Below the pieces are notes generated by a model that saw only the letters and a list, made by a program, of their open reading frames with translations, made no database searches and was not told the origin of the DNA. Positions 15,272 to 22,499 of a stretch of 43,570 nucleotides of DNA are shown piece by piece. Location of the stretch: the NCBI GenBank assembly GCA_964592725.1, contig CAZQFQ010000004.1, forward strand, positions 1-43,570. The letters run 5' to 3'. A program made the position numbers and the translations under genes. Source of the DNA: PALSA-1336 sp964592725 (GTDB lineage Bacteria; Patescibacteriota; Doudnabacteria; UBA920). Each line of letters starts with the position of its first letter. The first letter of the stretch is position 1.

Positions 15272-16378
15272 ATGATTGAACAAAATCTTACTAAAAAAAG
15301 CAACTCCCCCCAACCCCCTCTTCAGCAAAGAGGGGGGGCGCCTACTCCCCTGCAGACCTACATTACCGAATTTTTGGAGTATTGCGAGATTGCCAAAAAC
15401 CAAAGCCGCAACACGGTGGCGGCTTATGACAGATATTTAAAAAAATTCGTCAGGTTTGTGTCTACCATGGGAATTACGAATCCGGTCGACATTACCTTGC
15501 AGACGGTGAACAAATACCGGCTTTATTTAAACCGGCTGGAAAACGACAATGGCGGCAGTCTGAAACTGATAACGCAGAATTACCATTTAATCGCGCTGCG
15601 GGCGTTTTTAAAATATTTGATGAAAAATGACGTAAAAACTTTAAGCCCGGAAAAAATTGAACTGCCTAAGAATCCCCAAAGACAGGTGGAATTTTTGGAG
15701 CACGCGGATTTACAAAGATTGTTTGACGCCACGGCGCAGGAAAAAGAGGAACTCCCCCGCCTAAGGGATGCCGCGATTTTACACACTCTTTTTTCCACCG
15801 GCTTGCGCGTAAGCGAGCTGGCCGGTTTGCGCCGCGACACTATTAATTTGGACAGGCGCGAATTTACCGTTCGCGGCAAAGGCAGCAAGCTGCGCCTGGT
15901 GTTTTTGAGCGACGAAGCGGCGGAAGGCATAAAAAAATATCTGGCCAAACGAAAAGACAACAGTAAAGCTTTATTCATCGGCCATTCCATAATAGGTAAA
16001 GTGGCCGATAAACCCGAAAGCAAAAACGATGAAAAATCAGTTGCCGCCAGGCAAAAACGGGTGGAAAAAGAAATAACCACGCAAGGGTTTAAATCTCCAA
16101 ATCAAAAATCTGAAATCAAAAATCTGCCCGGCCTCACCCCCCGCCAAATCCAACGCATCATAAAAAAATATTGCCGCATAGCCGGCATAGTAAAAAAAGT
16201 TACTCCCCACACGCTTCGCCACAGTTTTGCCACAGACCTTCTGCAAAATGGCGCCGACATCCGCTCTGTACAAACCCTGCTCGGCCACTCCAGTATTACC
16301 ACCACCCAAATTTACACCCACGTGACAAACGAAGGCTTGCGCGATATACACAAAAAATTCCATGACAAGAAAAGTTAA
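15272..16378 (+). CDS. XerC/XerD-type tyrosine recombinase
   Basis: Site-specific recombinase, probably the chromosome-dimer-resolution enzyme. The N-terminal SAM-like core-binding domain (TEFLEYCEIAKNQSRNTVAAYDRYL) is followed by the catalytic domain: Arg in TGLRVSELAGL, Lys in RGKGSKLR, HTLRHSFAT (His and Arg), LLGHSSITTTQIYTHV (His and the nucleophile Tyr). The catalytic set is complete. I place the start at ATG 15272 (368 residues), not the upstream frame opening at 15224, because TATAAT sits between them. Two repeat-derived inserts are present: near residue 12 (SPQPPLQQRGGAP) and before the HTLRH box (SPNQKSEIKNL). Neither removes a catalytic residue. No attachment sites or phage genes are nearby. 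Confidence 0.93.
   Translation: MIEQNLTKKSNSPQPPLQQRGGAPTPLQTYITEFLEYCEIAKNQSRNTVAAYDRYLKKFVRFVSTMGITNPVDITLQTVNKYRLYLNRLENDNGGSLKLITQNYHLIALRAFLKYLMKNDVKTLSPEKIELPKNPQRQVEFLEHADLQRLFDATAQEKEELPRLRDAAILHTLFSTGLRVSELAGLRRDTINLDRREFTVRGKGSKLRLVFLSDEAAEGIKKYLAKRKDNSKALFIGHSIIGKVADKPESKNDEKSVAARQKRVEKEITTQGFKSPNQKSEIKNLPGLTPRQIQRIIKKYCRIAGIVKKVTPHTLRHSFATDLLQNGADIRSVQTLLGHSSITTTQIYTHVTNEGLRDIHKKFHDKKS
15305..15340. repeat. Palindromic repeat in the recombinase N-terminus
   Basis: CCCCCTC TTCAGCAAA GAGGGGG-type hairpin, translated as PQPPLQQRGG. Confidence 0.75.
16091..16126. repeat. AAATCTCCAAATC-type repeat in the recombinase gene
   Basis: Direct units of ATCAAAAATCTGAA type, giving SPNQKSEIKNL in frame. 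The composition is unlike the surrounding coding DNA. Confidence 0.65.
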
Positions 16379-16412
16379 TCGGCTTGTCAGCTGATCTAAA
16401 AATCAGGCAAAC

Positions 16413-16446
16413 AAAAATCCCACGCCCTTTTAGCGTGAGATTTTAT
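16413..16446 (+). terminator. Terminator after the recombinase gene
   Basis: AAAATC-C-CACGC pairs with GCGTG-A-GATTTT (one mismatch), with a T-rich tail. It is followed by GATTAGCTGATTACTGACTAA-like repeated units up to 16510. Confidence 0.7.
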
Positions 16447-16510
16447 GAATTATAAAATTGCATTTTTATCGCTTACTGATTAGCTGATTACTGACTAACT
16501 GATTAGCTAG

Positions 16511-16687
16511 TCACACATACCACTTTTGCAAATCCTGCGCGCGCATAGGTTCTTCCATATCCACCTGGTACTCCGCCTGGTCTTCCTTGCTGTAAGCCGT
16601 CAGCGGAGTCTGGCAGTATGGGCAAACTCCCGGCTTTTCGCGGGAATATCCGCAGCCGTCGCACAAATACATATGAAAATTCTTCAT
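16511..16687 (-). CDS. Rubredoxin-like zinc-ribbon protein
   Basis: A 58-residue protein with two CxxC knuckles (CDGC and CPYC, about ten residues apart) before an acidic tail (SKEDQAEYQVDMEEP). The spacing fits a rubredoxin-like metal site that could hold Fe or Zn. It is short and lacks the usual aromatic core after the second knuckle, so an electron carrier cannot be told from a structural zinc ribbon. The ATG at 16687 is chosen because GAGGAGGTG lies about seven bases ahead of it; the upstream GTG falls within that Shine-Dalgarno sequence. Confidence 0.75.
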   Translation of the reverse strand: MKNFHMYLCDGCGYSREKPGVCPYCQTPLTAYSKEDQAEYQVDMEEPMRAQDLQKWYV

Positions 16688-16731
16688 ATTTATCACCTCC
16701 TCGCCAACTTTAATTAATATTTAGATGGCGA

Positions 16732-16758
16732 TCCGCCGAAGCCTTAAGCGAAGGCGGA
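16732..16758. repeat. Intergenic copy of the SAFAKATADK-coding palindrome
   Basis: TCCGCCGAAGC...GCGAAGGCGGA. It matches 1482-1508 in tgt with small loop differences. Confidence 0.85.
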
Positions 16759-16978
16759 TAGTCATAAAAGTAAATTGTTTTCTCCTATCCCCCTCCTACT
16801 TGTGGTTTAATACTTTTATTTTAACTTGTCAAACAAAAAAGTTTATAACCTGTGAAGTCTTTTTGTATATAACACAAAACATTTATTTGATTTTAGATAA
16901 GCCGGGATGTTGGTCGGGCAGATAGTTGATAAAAAGGAAAGTTTCAGGTAAAATACAAGGAGTTTGGTAAATAAACAT

Positions 16979-17055
16979 GGTCGCGTAGCTCAGCTGGATA
17001 GAGCGCAAGCTTGCGGAGCTTGAGGTCGCAGGTTCGAACCCTGCCGCGATCACCA
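16979..17055 (+). tRNA. tRNA-Arg (anticodon GCG)
   Basis: A 77-base cloverleaf: acceptor GGTCGCG/CGCGATC, D stem GCTC/GAGC, anticodon stem CAAGC/GCTTG with loop TTGCGGA, T stem GCAGG/CCTGC with TTCGAAC, discriminator A and encoded CCA. The anticodon GCG reads CGC. C35 agrees with arginine identity. Most bacteria read CGU/CGC with an ACG tRNA modified to inosine, so GCG is notable. Confidence 0.93.
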
Positions 17056-17144
17056 TGTAGTGATGCGTGCGATGCAACCGAGAGGGCTAGAGGAGCTTGG
17101 CTCGGTTTTTAACACCCAAGCAGTGGTGGAACCACAAAGATATA

Positions 17145-17186
17145 GAATAAAAAAATCCGGACGTGTCGCCTCGGATTTTTTTATTC
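17145..17186. terminator. Bidirectional terminator
   Basis: GAATAAAAAAATCCG and CGGATTTTTTTATTC form a perfect 15-bp stem with A- and T-runs on both strands. It lies between the tRNA-Arg gene and the convergent DUF1059 gene. Confidence 0.88.
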
Positions 17187-17246
17187 TCACCTACGTCGCA
17201 AATGATTCACTTTTTGGATTGCCCAGCCATCCAAATATATTCCGCT

Positions 17247-17462
17247 TTACACGCTTTCGGCGGCTTCAAACTTTGGCCGGAACTCCGACATCCACCTTTC
17301 ATTTTCCGCCGCGGAATTATTTTTCATTTTTCCCGCCATTTCGGGATGCGCTTCCGTAAGATGGCTCATCCCGTTTTTAACCATTTCCTCGGCGGTTTTG
17401 CCGGTAACAATAAAATTGCAATTTTCCGGCCCGCCCATTTGGGCACATGTCATTTGCTTCAT
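17247..17462 (-). CDS. DUF1059 family small protein
   Basis: A 71-residue protein beginning MKQMTCAQMGGPENCNF and continuing IVTGKTAEEMVKNGMSHL, the characteristic layout of DUF1059: two Cys near the start, then an amphipathic helix. The biochemical role is unknown. The ATG at 17462 is preceded by AAAGGAGAA. It is a single-gene unit ending at the bidirectional terminator. After the family core, a 25-residue hydrophilic tail follows. Confidence 0.85.
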   Translation of the reverse strand: MKQMTCAQMGGPENCNFIVTGKTAEEMVKNGMSHLTEAHPEMAGKMKNNSAAENERWMSEFRPKFEAAESV

Positions 17463-17516
17463 ATATTTGTTCTCCTTTATAGGACTTAATAAGCCATAAG
17501 CCCTTGTTAATTTTTA

Positions 17517-17625
17517 TTCGCGACGTAGGCGAGACAAAGTAATTCTTTAAGGGATTACTTTGCGAGCCGAGGAGCTAAGAAAGGTTCCATACCCCGCAGC
17601 TCTGCCGCGAGGAACCTTTATTTGT
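17517..17625. repeat. Hairpin-rich intergenic stretch, includes probable terminator
   Basis: CAAAGTAAT...ATTACTTTG (about 17534-17562) and AAAGGTTCC...GGAACCTTT (about 17580-17620). The second lies 30-70 bases after the sigma-factor stop on the minus strand and could end that transcript, though its T-run is short. Confidence 0.55.
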
Positions 17626-17651
17626 TAAAGATTCCCTTACCACAAAACGGT

Positions 17652-18194
17652 TTAATAGCTTGCTTCCGGCAAAACATATTTTAACTTCTTTCTCACCCGA
17701 TATTGCATTATTCTTACCGCCATACTCGTAGTATTTAAAGCTTTGGCGGTCTCGCTTACCGACAATTGCCTAAAGAATCTAAGCTCCAGCATACTCCTGT
17801 GCCTTTGGGGAAGATATTTAAAAGTTTCGCGGGCTGTTTCCAAATCCGACTTGGCGGCAATTTCCTGATAGACCGATTGCCCGCCGGAAACTTCAAAAAC
17901 ATCGTCGATACTGACAATTTTCGGCTGTTTGTACTGTTTGCGCAAATAATCATTTATGGTATTTTTCGCTATCTTAAACAGCCAAGCGGTAAAATTAAGA
18001 TTGCCGGGACGCAATGTGCTTAAACCCTTATAACTTTTTATAAAGATATTCTGAAGAACATCTTCCGCGTCCTGGCGATTCTGAATTTTTACCCGGACGT
18101 AGTTAAAAAGTCTTTGCGCGAAATGCCGGTAAAGCTGTTCAAAAGCTTCCAGATCGCCATTTTTTGCCCTGACCGCGAGTTTATTGATTTCCAT
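17652..18194 (-). CDS. ECF-type RNA polymerase sigma factor (copy 1)
   Basis: A sigma70-family factor of the short group. Region 2 is LYRHFAQRLFNYVRVKIQNRQDAEDVLQNIFIKSY through FTAWLFKIAKNTINDYLRK; region 4 is LPQRHRSMLELRFFRQLSVSETAKALNTTSMAVRIMQYRVRKKL. About 180 residues, normal for ECF factors. The ATG at 18194 is preferred over a TTG three codons upstream. It is clearly paralogous to the factor at 22474-23049 (shared AQRLFNYVR/AQRIFKYVR, LNFTAW/LNFNAW and KSDLETA segments). It follows the degenerate receiver by about 50 bases on the same strand, so the two are probably one unit. No anti-sigma gene is adjacent. Confidence 0.93.
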   Translation of the reverse strand: MEINKLAVRAKNGDLEAFEQLYRHFAQRLFNYVRVKIQNRQDAEDVLQNIFIKSYKGLSTLRPGNLNFTAWLFKIAKNTINDYLRKQYKQPKIVSIDDVFEVSGGQSVYQEIAAKSDLETARETFKYLPQRHRSMLELRFFRQLSVSETAKALNTTSMAVRIMQYRVRKKLKYVLPEASY

Positions 18195-18243
18195 AAGGCG
18201 CAAAGTTAATTATTTTATGTTTATCCCTTCCTCAATCATAAAG

Positions 18244-18648
18244 CTAACCGGAAGACGTGATGTCAAGGTCTCTTAACCTCAACTTATTTTTGACCTCATC
18301 CACTATCTGATCAAAATTCCAATTATCATGGAAATAAAAATCCCGCGACTGTTCAGCTGCCGCTGTCTGGGCTTCTTCGGACGACTCCGAGTCCAGCCAA
18401 CCGCTTAAAAACATCACCGGCACTTTTTGGCCCCATTTATTTTCCCTGAGCTTCTTAATCAGGCCCAAAGACATTATTAAATCCACTATGAGCAAATCCG
18501 GCCGCCATCTGAAGGCGGCGTTCAAAGCGCTGGGTCCGTCCGGAGCGGTTAAAACATTCAGCCCCTCTTTTTTAAATACTTCGTCCCAAACTTTAAGCAA
18601 AGACTTTTGATTTTCCACAACCAATACGGTCGGAATATGTTTTTGCAT
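18244..18648 (-). CDS. Degenerate receiver-domain protein
   Basis: A 134-residue receiver fold. The phosphoacceptor position D56 (LLIVDLIMS) and S82 (VMFLSG) remain, but the acidic pair has become E12-N13 (VVENQ), the Pro after the Asp strand is missing, and the position of the conserved Lys is a His (DFYFHDN, residue 107). Metal binding and phosphorylation are therefore doubtful. It may be an atypical receiver that responds to binding rather than phosphate, and could act as a partner switch for the sigma factor encoded next. AAAGGAGTG precedes the ATG. The conserved leader element at 18672-18806 lies directly upstream. Confidence 0.87.
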   Translation of the reverse strand: MQKHIPTVLVVENQKSLLKVWDEVFKKEGLNVLTAPDGPSALNAAFRWRPDLLIVDLIMSLGLIKKLRENKWGQKVPVMFLSGWLDSESSEEAQTAAAEQSRDFYFHDNWNFDQIVDEVKNKLRLRDLDITSSG

Positions 18649-18671
18649 ATCACTCCTTTCTTAAATAAATT

Positions 18672-18806
18672 AAAAAACCGAACAAAATTTATGTCCGGTT
18701 TCGCCGCTGGCCCTGCCGCCATAATTTTATCAGATGATAAACATTATGACGGGCACCTCCGCAATTATAAGGCGACCAGATGATAAATCGCGGATTACAG
18801 GCTTAC
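18672..18806 (-). promoter_or_regulatory. Conserved leader element, copy 1
   Basis: On the minus strand it runs from GTAAGCC (18806) to a T-run (18672). Shared with copy 2 are GTAAGCC, CGCCTTATAATTGC, GCCCGTC, TTTATCATC, GATAAAATTA, GGCGGC, GGGCCAG and GGCGAAACCGG, then a terminator-like hairpin ending in TTTTTT. GGYCGCC early in the element can pair with GGCGGC later; here it is GTCGCC with one G-U. TATAAT within it could also be a -10 box. It lies 23 bases upstream of the receiver gene. Confidence 0.6.
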
Positions 18807-18827
18807 AAATATTAAATATTAAATTAT

Positions 18828-21068
18828 CTACATAACTTGAATACGGTTTTCCGCTAATGCCGAAACTGCGGGTTTTTCCGGATATTTTGCCAAAATCCAT
18901 CCGGGCAAATCTTTGGCCGGCATAGGCTTTCCGATAAAAAATCCCTGGACGCTGTCGCAGCCAAGAGTGCTCAAAAAGCCCAATTGCTGAAGTTCCTCCA
19001 CGCCCTCAGCCGTTACTTTTAAATTTAAAGCTTTAGCCATGGCGACTATCGCTTTGACAATGCTGGTGTCCTGGGGGCTGACAATACAATTTTTGATAAA
19101 TGCCTTGTCAATTTTCAGCCCGTGAATGGGAAAACGCTTTAGGTAATTTAAAGACGAATAGCCGGTTCCAAAATCATCAATGGTAATGTGCACCCCGAGC
19201 TTTTTTAAAGCCACGAGGTTCTGCCTGGTCAGCTCCAAATTATTCATGGTCAGGGTTTCGGTAATTTCCAATTCCAGACTGTCCCCTCCCAGGTTGGTCT
19301 CCGCCAAAACCGCGGCTATGCCCGAAACAAAGTCCGGTTCCGAAAATTGCTGAGCCGAAAGGTTCACCGCCACGCGGAATTTTGAAATTCCCATATCCTG
19401 CCAATTTTTGGCCTGGCGGCAGACCTGCTTTAAAACAATCTTGTCCAATTCCGCAATAAGACCGGTTTCTTCGGCTAAAGTAATAAACTCGGCCGGAAGC
19501 ACCAAACCGCGCTTGGGATGCACCCACCGCGCCAGGGCTTCCACGGCGACCAGCTTTTGTTTTTTTAAACTGATAATCGGCTGATAAAAAACCCCGATTT
19601 GATTAAGCAATAAAGCTTCACGCAGCTCATTTTCCTGGGCGAACTTTTCGGCCTTATACAGACGATCTAAAGAATGGTCATATAAACTAAAGCGGTTGCG
19701 TCCGCTTTCCTTGGCGCGGTAAAGGGCGATGTCCGCGTTCTTTTTTAAACCGTCAAGGTTCAAACCGTCATTGGGATACATGGCAATACCCACGCTCACG
19801 GAAGGATATAAGGTATGATTCCCGATTTTGACCGGCAGATTGACTGCTTTTAAAATTTTTTCCGCGGCGACCACGGCATCTTTGTCGGAGCGGGTCTCGT
19901 TTATCAAAACCAAAAATTCGTCGCCTCCGAACCTGGAGGCCGCATCTTCGGCGCGCAAAGATGAGGTGAGCCGCGATGCCACTACTTTTAACAGCCGGTC
20001 TCCCTCGTCGTGGCCCAATCGGTCATTGACAATTTTTAAGCGGTCTATGTCCAAAAACATCAGCGCCATTTGGCCGCTGTTTCGCTTGGCCTGCTCCAGG
20101 GCCTGATTAAACCGCGCCCTGAATTCTTCGCGGTTCGGCAAATGGGTCAGAGGATCGCGGGTAGCTTGCAATAAAATGGTTTTTTCGGCGCGCTTGCGTT
20201 CGGTGATGTCGCGCATGTTAACCACAATACCCCCGACGTCGGGACTTTCCAGCATATTTATTCTGTTTGTTTCCAGCCAGCGCCAGGAACCGTCGGCGTG
20301 TTTATAACGAACCTCCAAAGTGTGGGAAACGCCGGGCTGTTCCAGGATTTTTTCCATAGTTGAAATCATTTTGCACGCGTCATCGGGATGGATAAATTCC
20401 AAATTTTTTTTCCCAACCAGCTGCGGCTCCGAATAGCCCGTAACCCGGGCCGCGGAATTGCTGGCTTCCGTTATAATCCCCTCTTTATTCAACAGCAGAA
20501 TTACGTCATAGCCATGCTCAATCATCGCCTGAAAACGCCGCTTTTGTTTTTCCGCTTCCGTCCTTGCTTCCTGTTCTTTTAAAATAAGATTATTAACGGT
20601 AATGGCCTGGGCGGCCGCGCTTCCTAAGGCAATAGAAAGCCCTTTTTCTTCCGCGGAAAAATGATGGGTAACTTTATAACATATGACCAAATTGCCGTAT
20701 ATAAAATTGTCAAAAAAAATGGGGATGATTACATAACTTTTTATAAAAGAACTGACATCACAGCCCTCCCCATAATTTTGCGCCTTAACCCGGCTTACAA
20801 AAACGGGCTGCCGTTCTTTTTGTCCGGTATCGTTGCTACCTTTCTTTTTTGGCAAGTTTGGTTCACAAGGCGTGCCGCTGCTTTTGTAAGCAAGCTTAAA
20901 CTCTTTGTCTTCTTTTTCTCTCAAGCAGGCAAACCCAAAAGAAGCCTCAAATATTTTTATTCCGATTTCGGTAAACGCTTTAACAATAGCGGTTTTCCCC
21001 TCGGAATTGTAAGATTCCAGGGTCGTCTTGTTGAGCAGGGTTATTTTGTTCGATATTAATGAATCCAT
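18828..21068 (-). CDS. GAF-PAS-GGDEF-EAL c-di-GMP enzyme
   Basis: A 746-residue cytoplasmic protein with no membrane segment. Order: GAF-like sensor (about 25-160), PAS with PAC tail (180-295, VRYKHADGSWRWLETNR...DITERKRAE), GGDEF (300-465) and EAL (485-735). GGDEF is intact (RFGGDEF, 381-385) with an RxxD inhibitory site (RAED, 372-375), so it should make c-di-GMP. The EAL half keeps EAL (510-512), LEITETL, DDFGTG, KIDKAFI and TAEGVE, so phosphodiesterase activity is also likely. The net direction would depend on ligands of the sensor domains. It lies 11 bases after a small acidic ORF and downstream of leader copy 2. No PilZ or other obvious receptor is in the window. Confidence 0.95.
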   Translation of the reverse strand: MDSLISNKITLLNKTTLESYNSEGKTAIVKAFTEIGIKIFEASFGFACLREKEDKEFKLAYKSSGTPCEPNLPKKKGSNDTGQKERQPVFVSRVKAQNYGEGCDVSSFIKSYVIIPIFFDNFIYGNLVICYKVTHHFSAEEKGLSIALGSAAAQAITVNNLILKEQEARTEAEKQKRRFQAMIEHGYDVILLLNKEGIITEASNSAARVTGYSEPQLVGKKNLEFIHPDDACKMISTMEKILEQPGVSHTLEVRYKHADGSWRWLETNRINMLESPDVGGIVVNMRDITERKRAEKTILLQATRDPLTHLPNREEFRARFNQALEQAKRNSGQMALMFLDIDRLKIVNDRLGHDEGDRLLKVVASRLTSSLRAEDAASRFGGDEFLVLINETRSDKDAVVAAEKILKAVNLPVKIGNHTLYPSVSVGIAMYPNDGLNLDGLKKNADIALYRAKESGRNRFSLYDHSLDRLYKAEKFAQENELREALLLNQIGVFYQPIISLKKQKLVAVEALARWVHPKRGLVLPAEFITLAEETGLIAELDKIVLKQVCRQAKNWQDMGISKFRVAVNLSAQQFSEPDFVSGIAAVLAETNLGGDSLELEITETLTMNNLELTRQNLVALKKLGVHITIDDFGTGYSSLNYLKRFPIHGLKIDKAFIKNCIVSPQDTSIVKAIVAMAKALNLKVTAEGVEELQQLGFLSTLGCDSVQGFFIGKPMPAKDLPGWILAKYPEKPAVSALAENRIQVM

Positions 21069-21079
21069 AAAATGTAATG

Positions 21080-21187
21080 TTAACCAAACTTTTCTCCGTC
21101 GTCGCTGTCCGATTTAACGTCGGCTTCAGATTGATCGATTTCTTCCTCAAAATAATACTGCATATAAATATTTTTACCCATTTCCAT
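21080..21187 (-). CDS. Small acidic leader ORF before the GGDEF-EAL gene
   Basis: A 35-residue frame (MEMGKNIYMQ...DDGEKFG), or 33 residues from the second ATG at 21181, which has GGGGTGAT at good Shine-Dalgarno distance. The C-terminal half is highly acidic. It begins about 25 bases after the terminator-like hairpin of leader copy 2 and stops 11 bases before the GGDEF-EAL ATG, whose own ribosome site is weak. It may be a coupling or leader peptide. The frame extends further upstream, but that part overlaps the leader element. Confidence 0.45.
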   Translation of the reverse strand: MEMGKNIYMQYYFEEEIDQSEADVKSDSDDGEKFG

Positions 21188-21212
21188 CACCCCCCGCGAA
21201 AGCCGAAAACAT

Positions 21213-21360
21213 AAAAAACCGGCCCAAAAAATTGCCCGGTTTCGCCACTGGCCCCGCCGCCGTAATTTTATCCGATGATAAAATTCCGATGATAAAATCA
21301 AGACGGGCTTCTCTGCAATTATAAGGCGGCCAAATAATAAATTGCAGGTTATGGGCTTAC
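21213..21360 (-). promoter_or_regulatory. Conserved leader element, copy 2
   Basis: The same ordered blocks as copy 1 (GTAAGCC at 21360, then CGCCTTATAATTGC, GCCCGTC, GATAAAATTA, GGCGGC, GGCCAG, GGCGAAACCGG) with a 14-base duplication-like insert around TTTTATCATCGG. It ends with an ACCGG...CCGGT hairpin plus TTTTTT at 21213-21241. It lies upstream of the acidic ORF and the GGDEF-EAL gene. Confidence 0.6.
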
Positions 21361-21518
21361 AAAAAATATTAATTTCTATTCGTATAGAAATGATATAAAA
21401 TCATAACCGCAATGTCAAATGTTGAATTCTTCAATTAATTTTTTTATTATCCACAAAATAAACACAAATTAATAACACCGGCTTGCGAAATCGGGATAAT
21501 CCCTAATGCCGGACAAAA

Positions 21519-22499
21519 TTATTGTTGCGGCGGCGCGGCGGGATTCGGAGCGGGAGAAGGAGTTTGGCCAAAAAATTCCGGTTGCTCGTTTGGGGCCGGC
21601 GGGTTTAAATTTGCCTTAGAATTATTTTTTCCGGACGGACCGTTGCCGCCTTTTTGCGGCCGGCCTTTATTTTGATTTTGCGCGGGCTGTTTTGGACCCG
21701 GATTTTTTTGGCCGGACGGGCCGGACGGCGGTGTACCGCTGCCGGCGGCATTTCCCAAATCAATATTCAGCGCGCCGGCCTGCGTCCGCAGATCTGAAAT
21801 ATTTTTCGCTATGCCGGCGGCGGCCGTAGCATCACCTTTAGTCAGTAATTGATCCTGCTCCTGTGAAAGCGCCCCCAAAGCTGAATTAACCTGCGCGGCC
21901 GCGTTTGCCCGTGCCTGGACGGCCAATTTTATAAGCTCATCGCGCTGTGGGTTTGGGCCTCCGAGCGGCATTGGAACCGCGCTCCCCAAAGGCGGCGTTG
22001 TTGTTGCCGAACGCTTTGTAAAAATTCCCGGCGCCGACGAAGACGCAAAACCGGCGGAACCGGAATGCGGGGGCAAGGCCGCAAGCGGGGATATTTTAGC
22101 CGCGAGTTTTTGTAGTTCATTAAGGCGCTCGCCGGCGAATTTGGCCTGGAGGCTGATTTTGGACTGCCGGGAAAATGCCAAACTTAATTCCACTTTTTCC
22201 GTAGCCAATTTTACCGGATACAGCGGGTCGCCCGGAATGGAACTGCCCGCGGCAAAAGCCGTGCCGCCCAAAAGCGACAGCCCCAAAACCGCCGCGGCAA
22301 GATAATTAACCAGCGGACGAAATTTTAAATTCAACCGGCCGGTTTTCACGACGGCTTCCGCGACGGCAACGCCGGCAATAGCCTTTAATATATTGCTTTT
22401 TACCCTTTCCAATTCCTCTCGACTAAGCGGATCCGGAATTTCGCTGAGCCTGCCGATGCCGGCAATTTCCCTGTTAGATTTTTCCATATTCGGAGCCAT
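21519..22499 (-). CDS. DUF5667-type membrane protein, putative anti-sigma partner
   Basis: The 326-residue protein has a short cytoplasmic N-terminus, one membrane segment (about 65-86, PLVNYLAAAVLGLSLLGGTAF), then the DUF5667-like block SSIPGDPLYPVKLATEKVEL...KFAGERLNEL. A long extracytoplasmic tail follows, rich in Ala, Pro, Gly and Asn (GNGPSGKNNSK type). It overlaps the sigma gene by 26 bases. This layout (ECF sigma, then membrane protein with a cytoplasmic stub) is that of sigma/anti-sigma pairs, and DUF5667 proteins are known beside such factors. I infer that the N-terminus holds the sigma factor and the outside tail senses the envelope. The start could also be ATG 22487. Confidence 0.8.
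   Translation of the reverse strand: MAPNMEKSNREIAGIGRLSEIPDPLSREELERVKSNILKAIAGVAVAEAVVKTGRLNLKFRPLVNYLAAAVLGLSLLGGTAFAAGSSIPGDPLYPVKLATEKVELSLAFSRQSKISLQAKFAGERLNELQKLAAKISPLAALPPHSGSAGFASSSAPGIFTKRSATTTPPLGSAVPMPLGGPNPQRDELIKLAVQARANAAAQVNSALGALSQEQDQLLTKGDATAAAGIAKNISDLRTQAGALNIDLGNAAGSGTPPSGPSGQKNPGPKQPAQNQNKGRPQKGGNGPSGKNNSKANLNPPAPNEQPEFFGQTPSPAPNPAAPPQQ

Noticed and set aside
15272..16378. Integrase of an integrative element or integron
   Set aside because: No direct-repeat attachment sites or cargo boundaries are visible, and the protein length and motifs fit housekeeping XerC/D.
18672..18806. c-di-GMP-I (GEMM) riboswitch upstream of signalling genes
   Set aside because: The tempting context is not matched by the sequence: I see no ACGCAAAGCC or GGGCAAACC cores in either orientation.
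21213..21260. GCCACTGG on the plus strand, resembling part of the cobalamin riboswitch core
   Set aside because: The rest of the cobalamin core and B12 box are missing, and the downstream genes are on the other strand.
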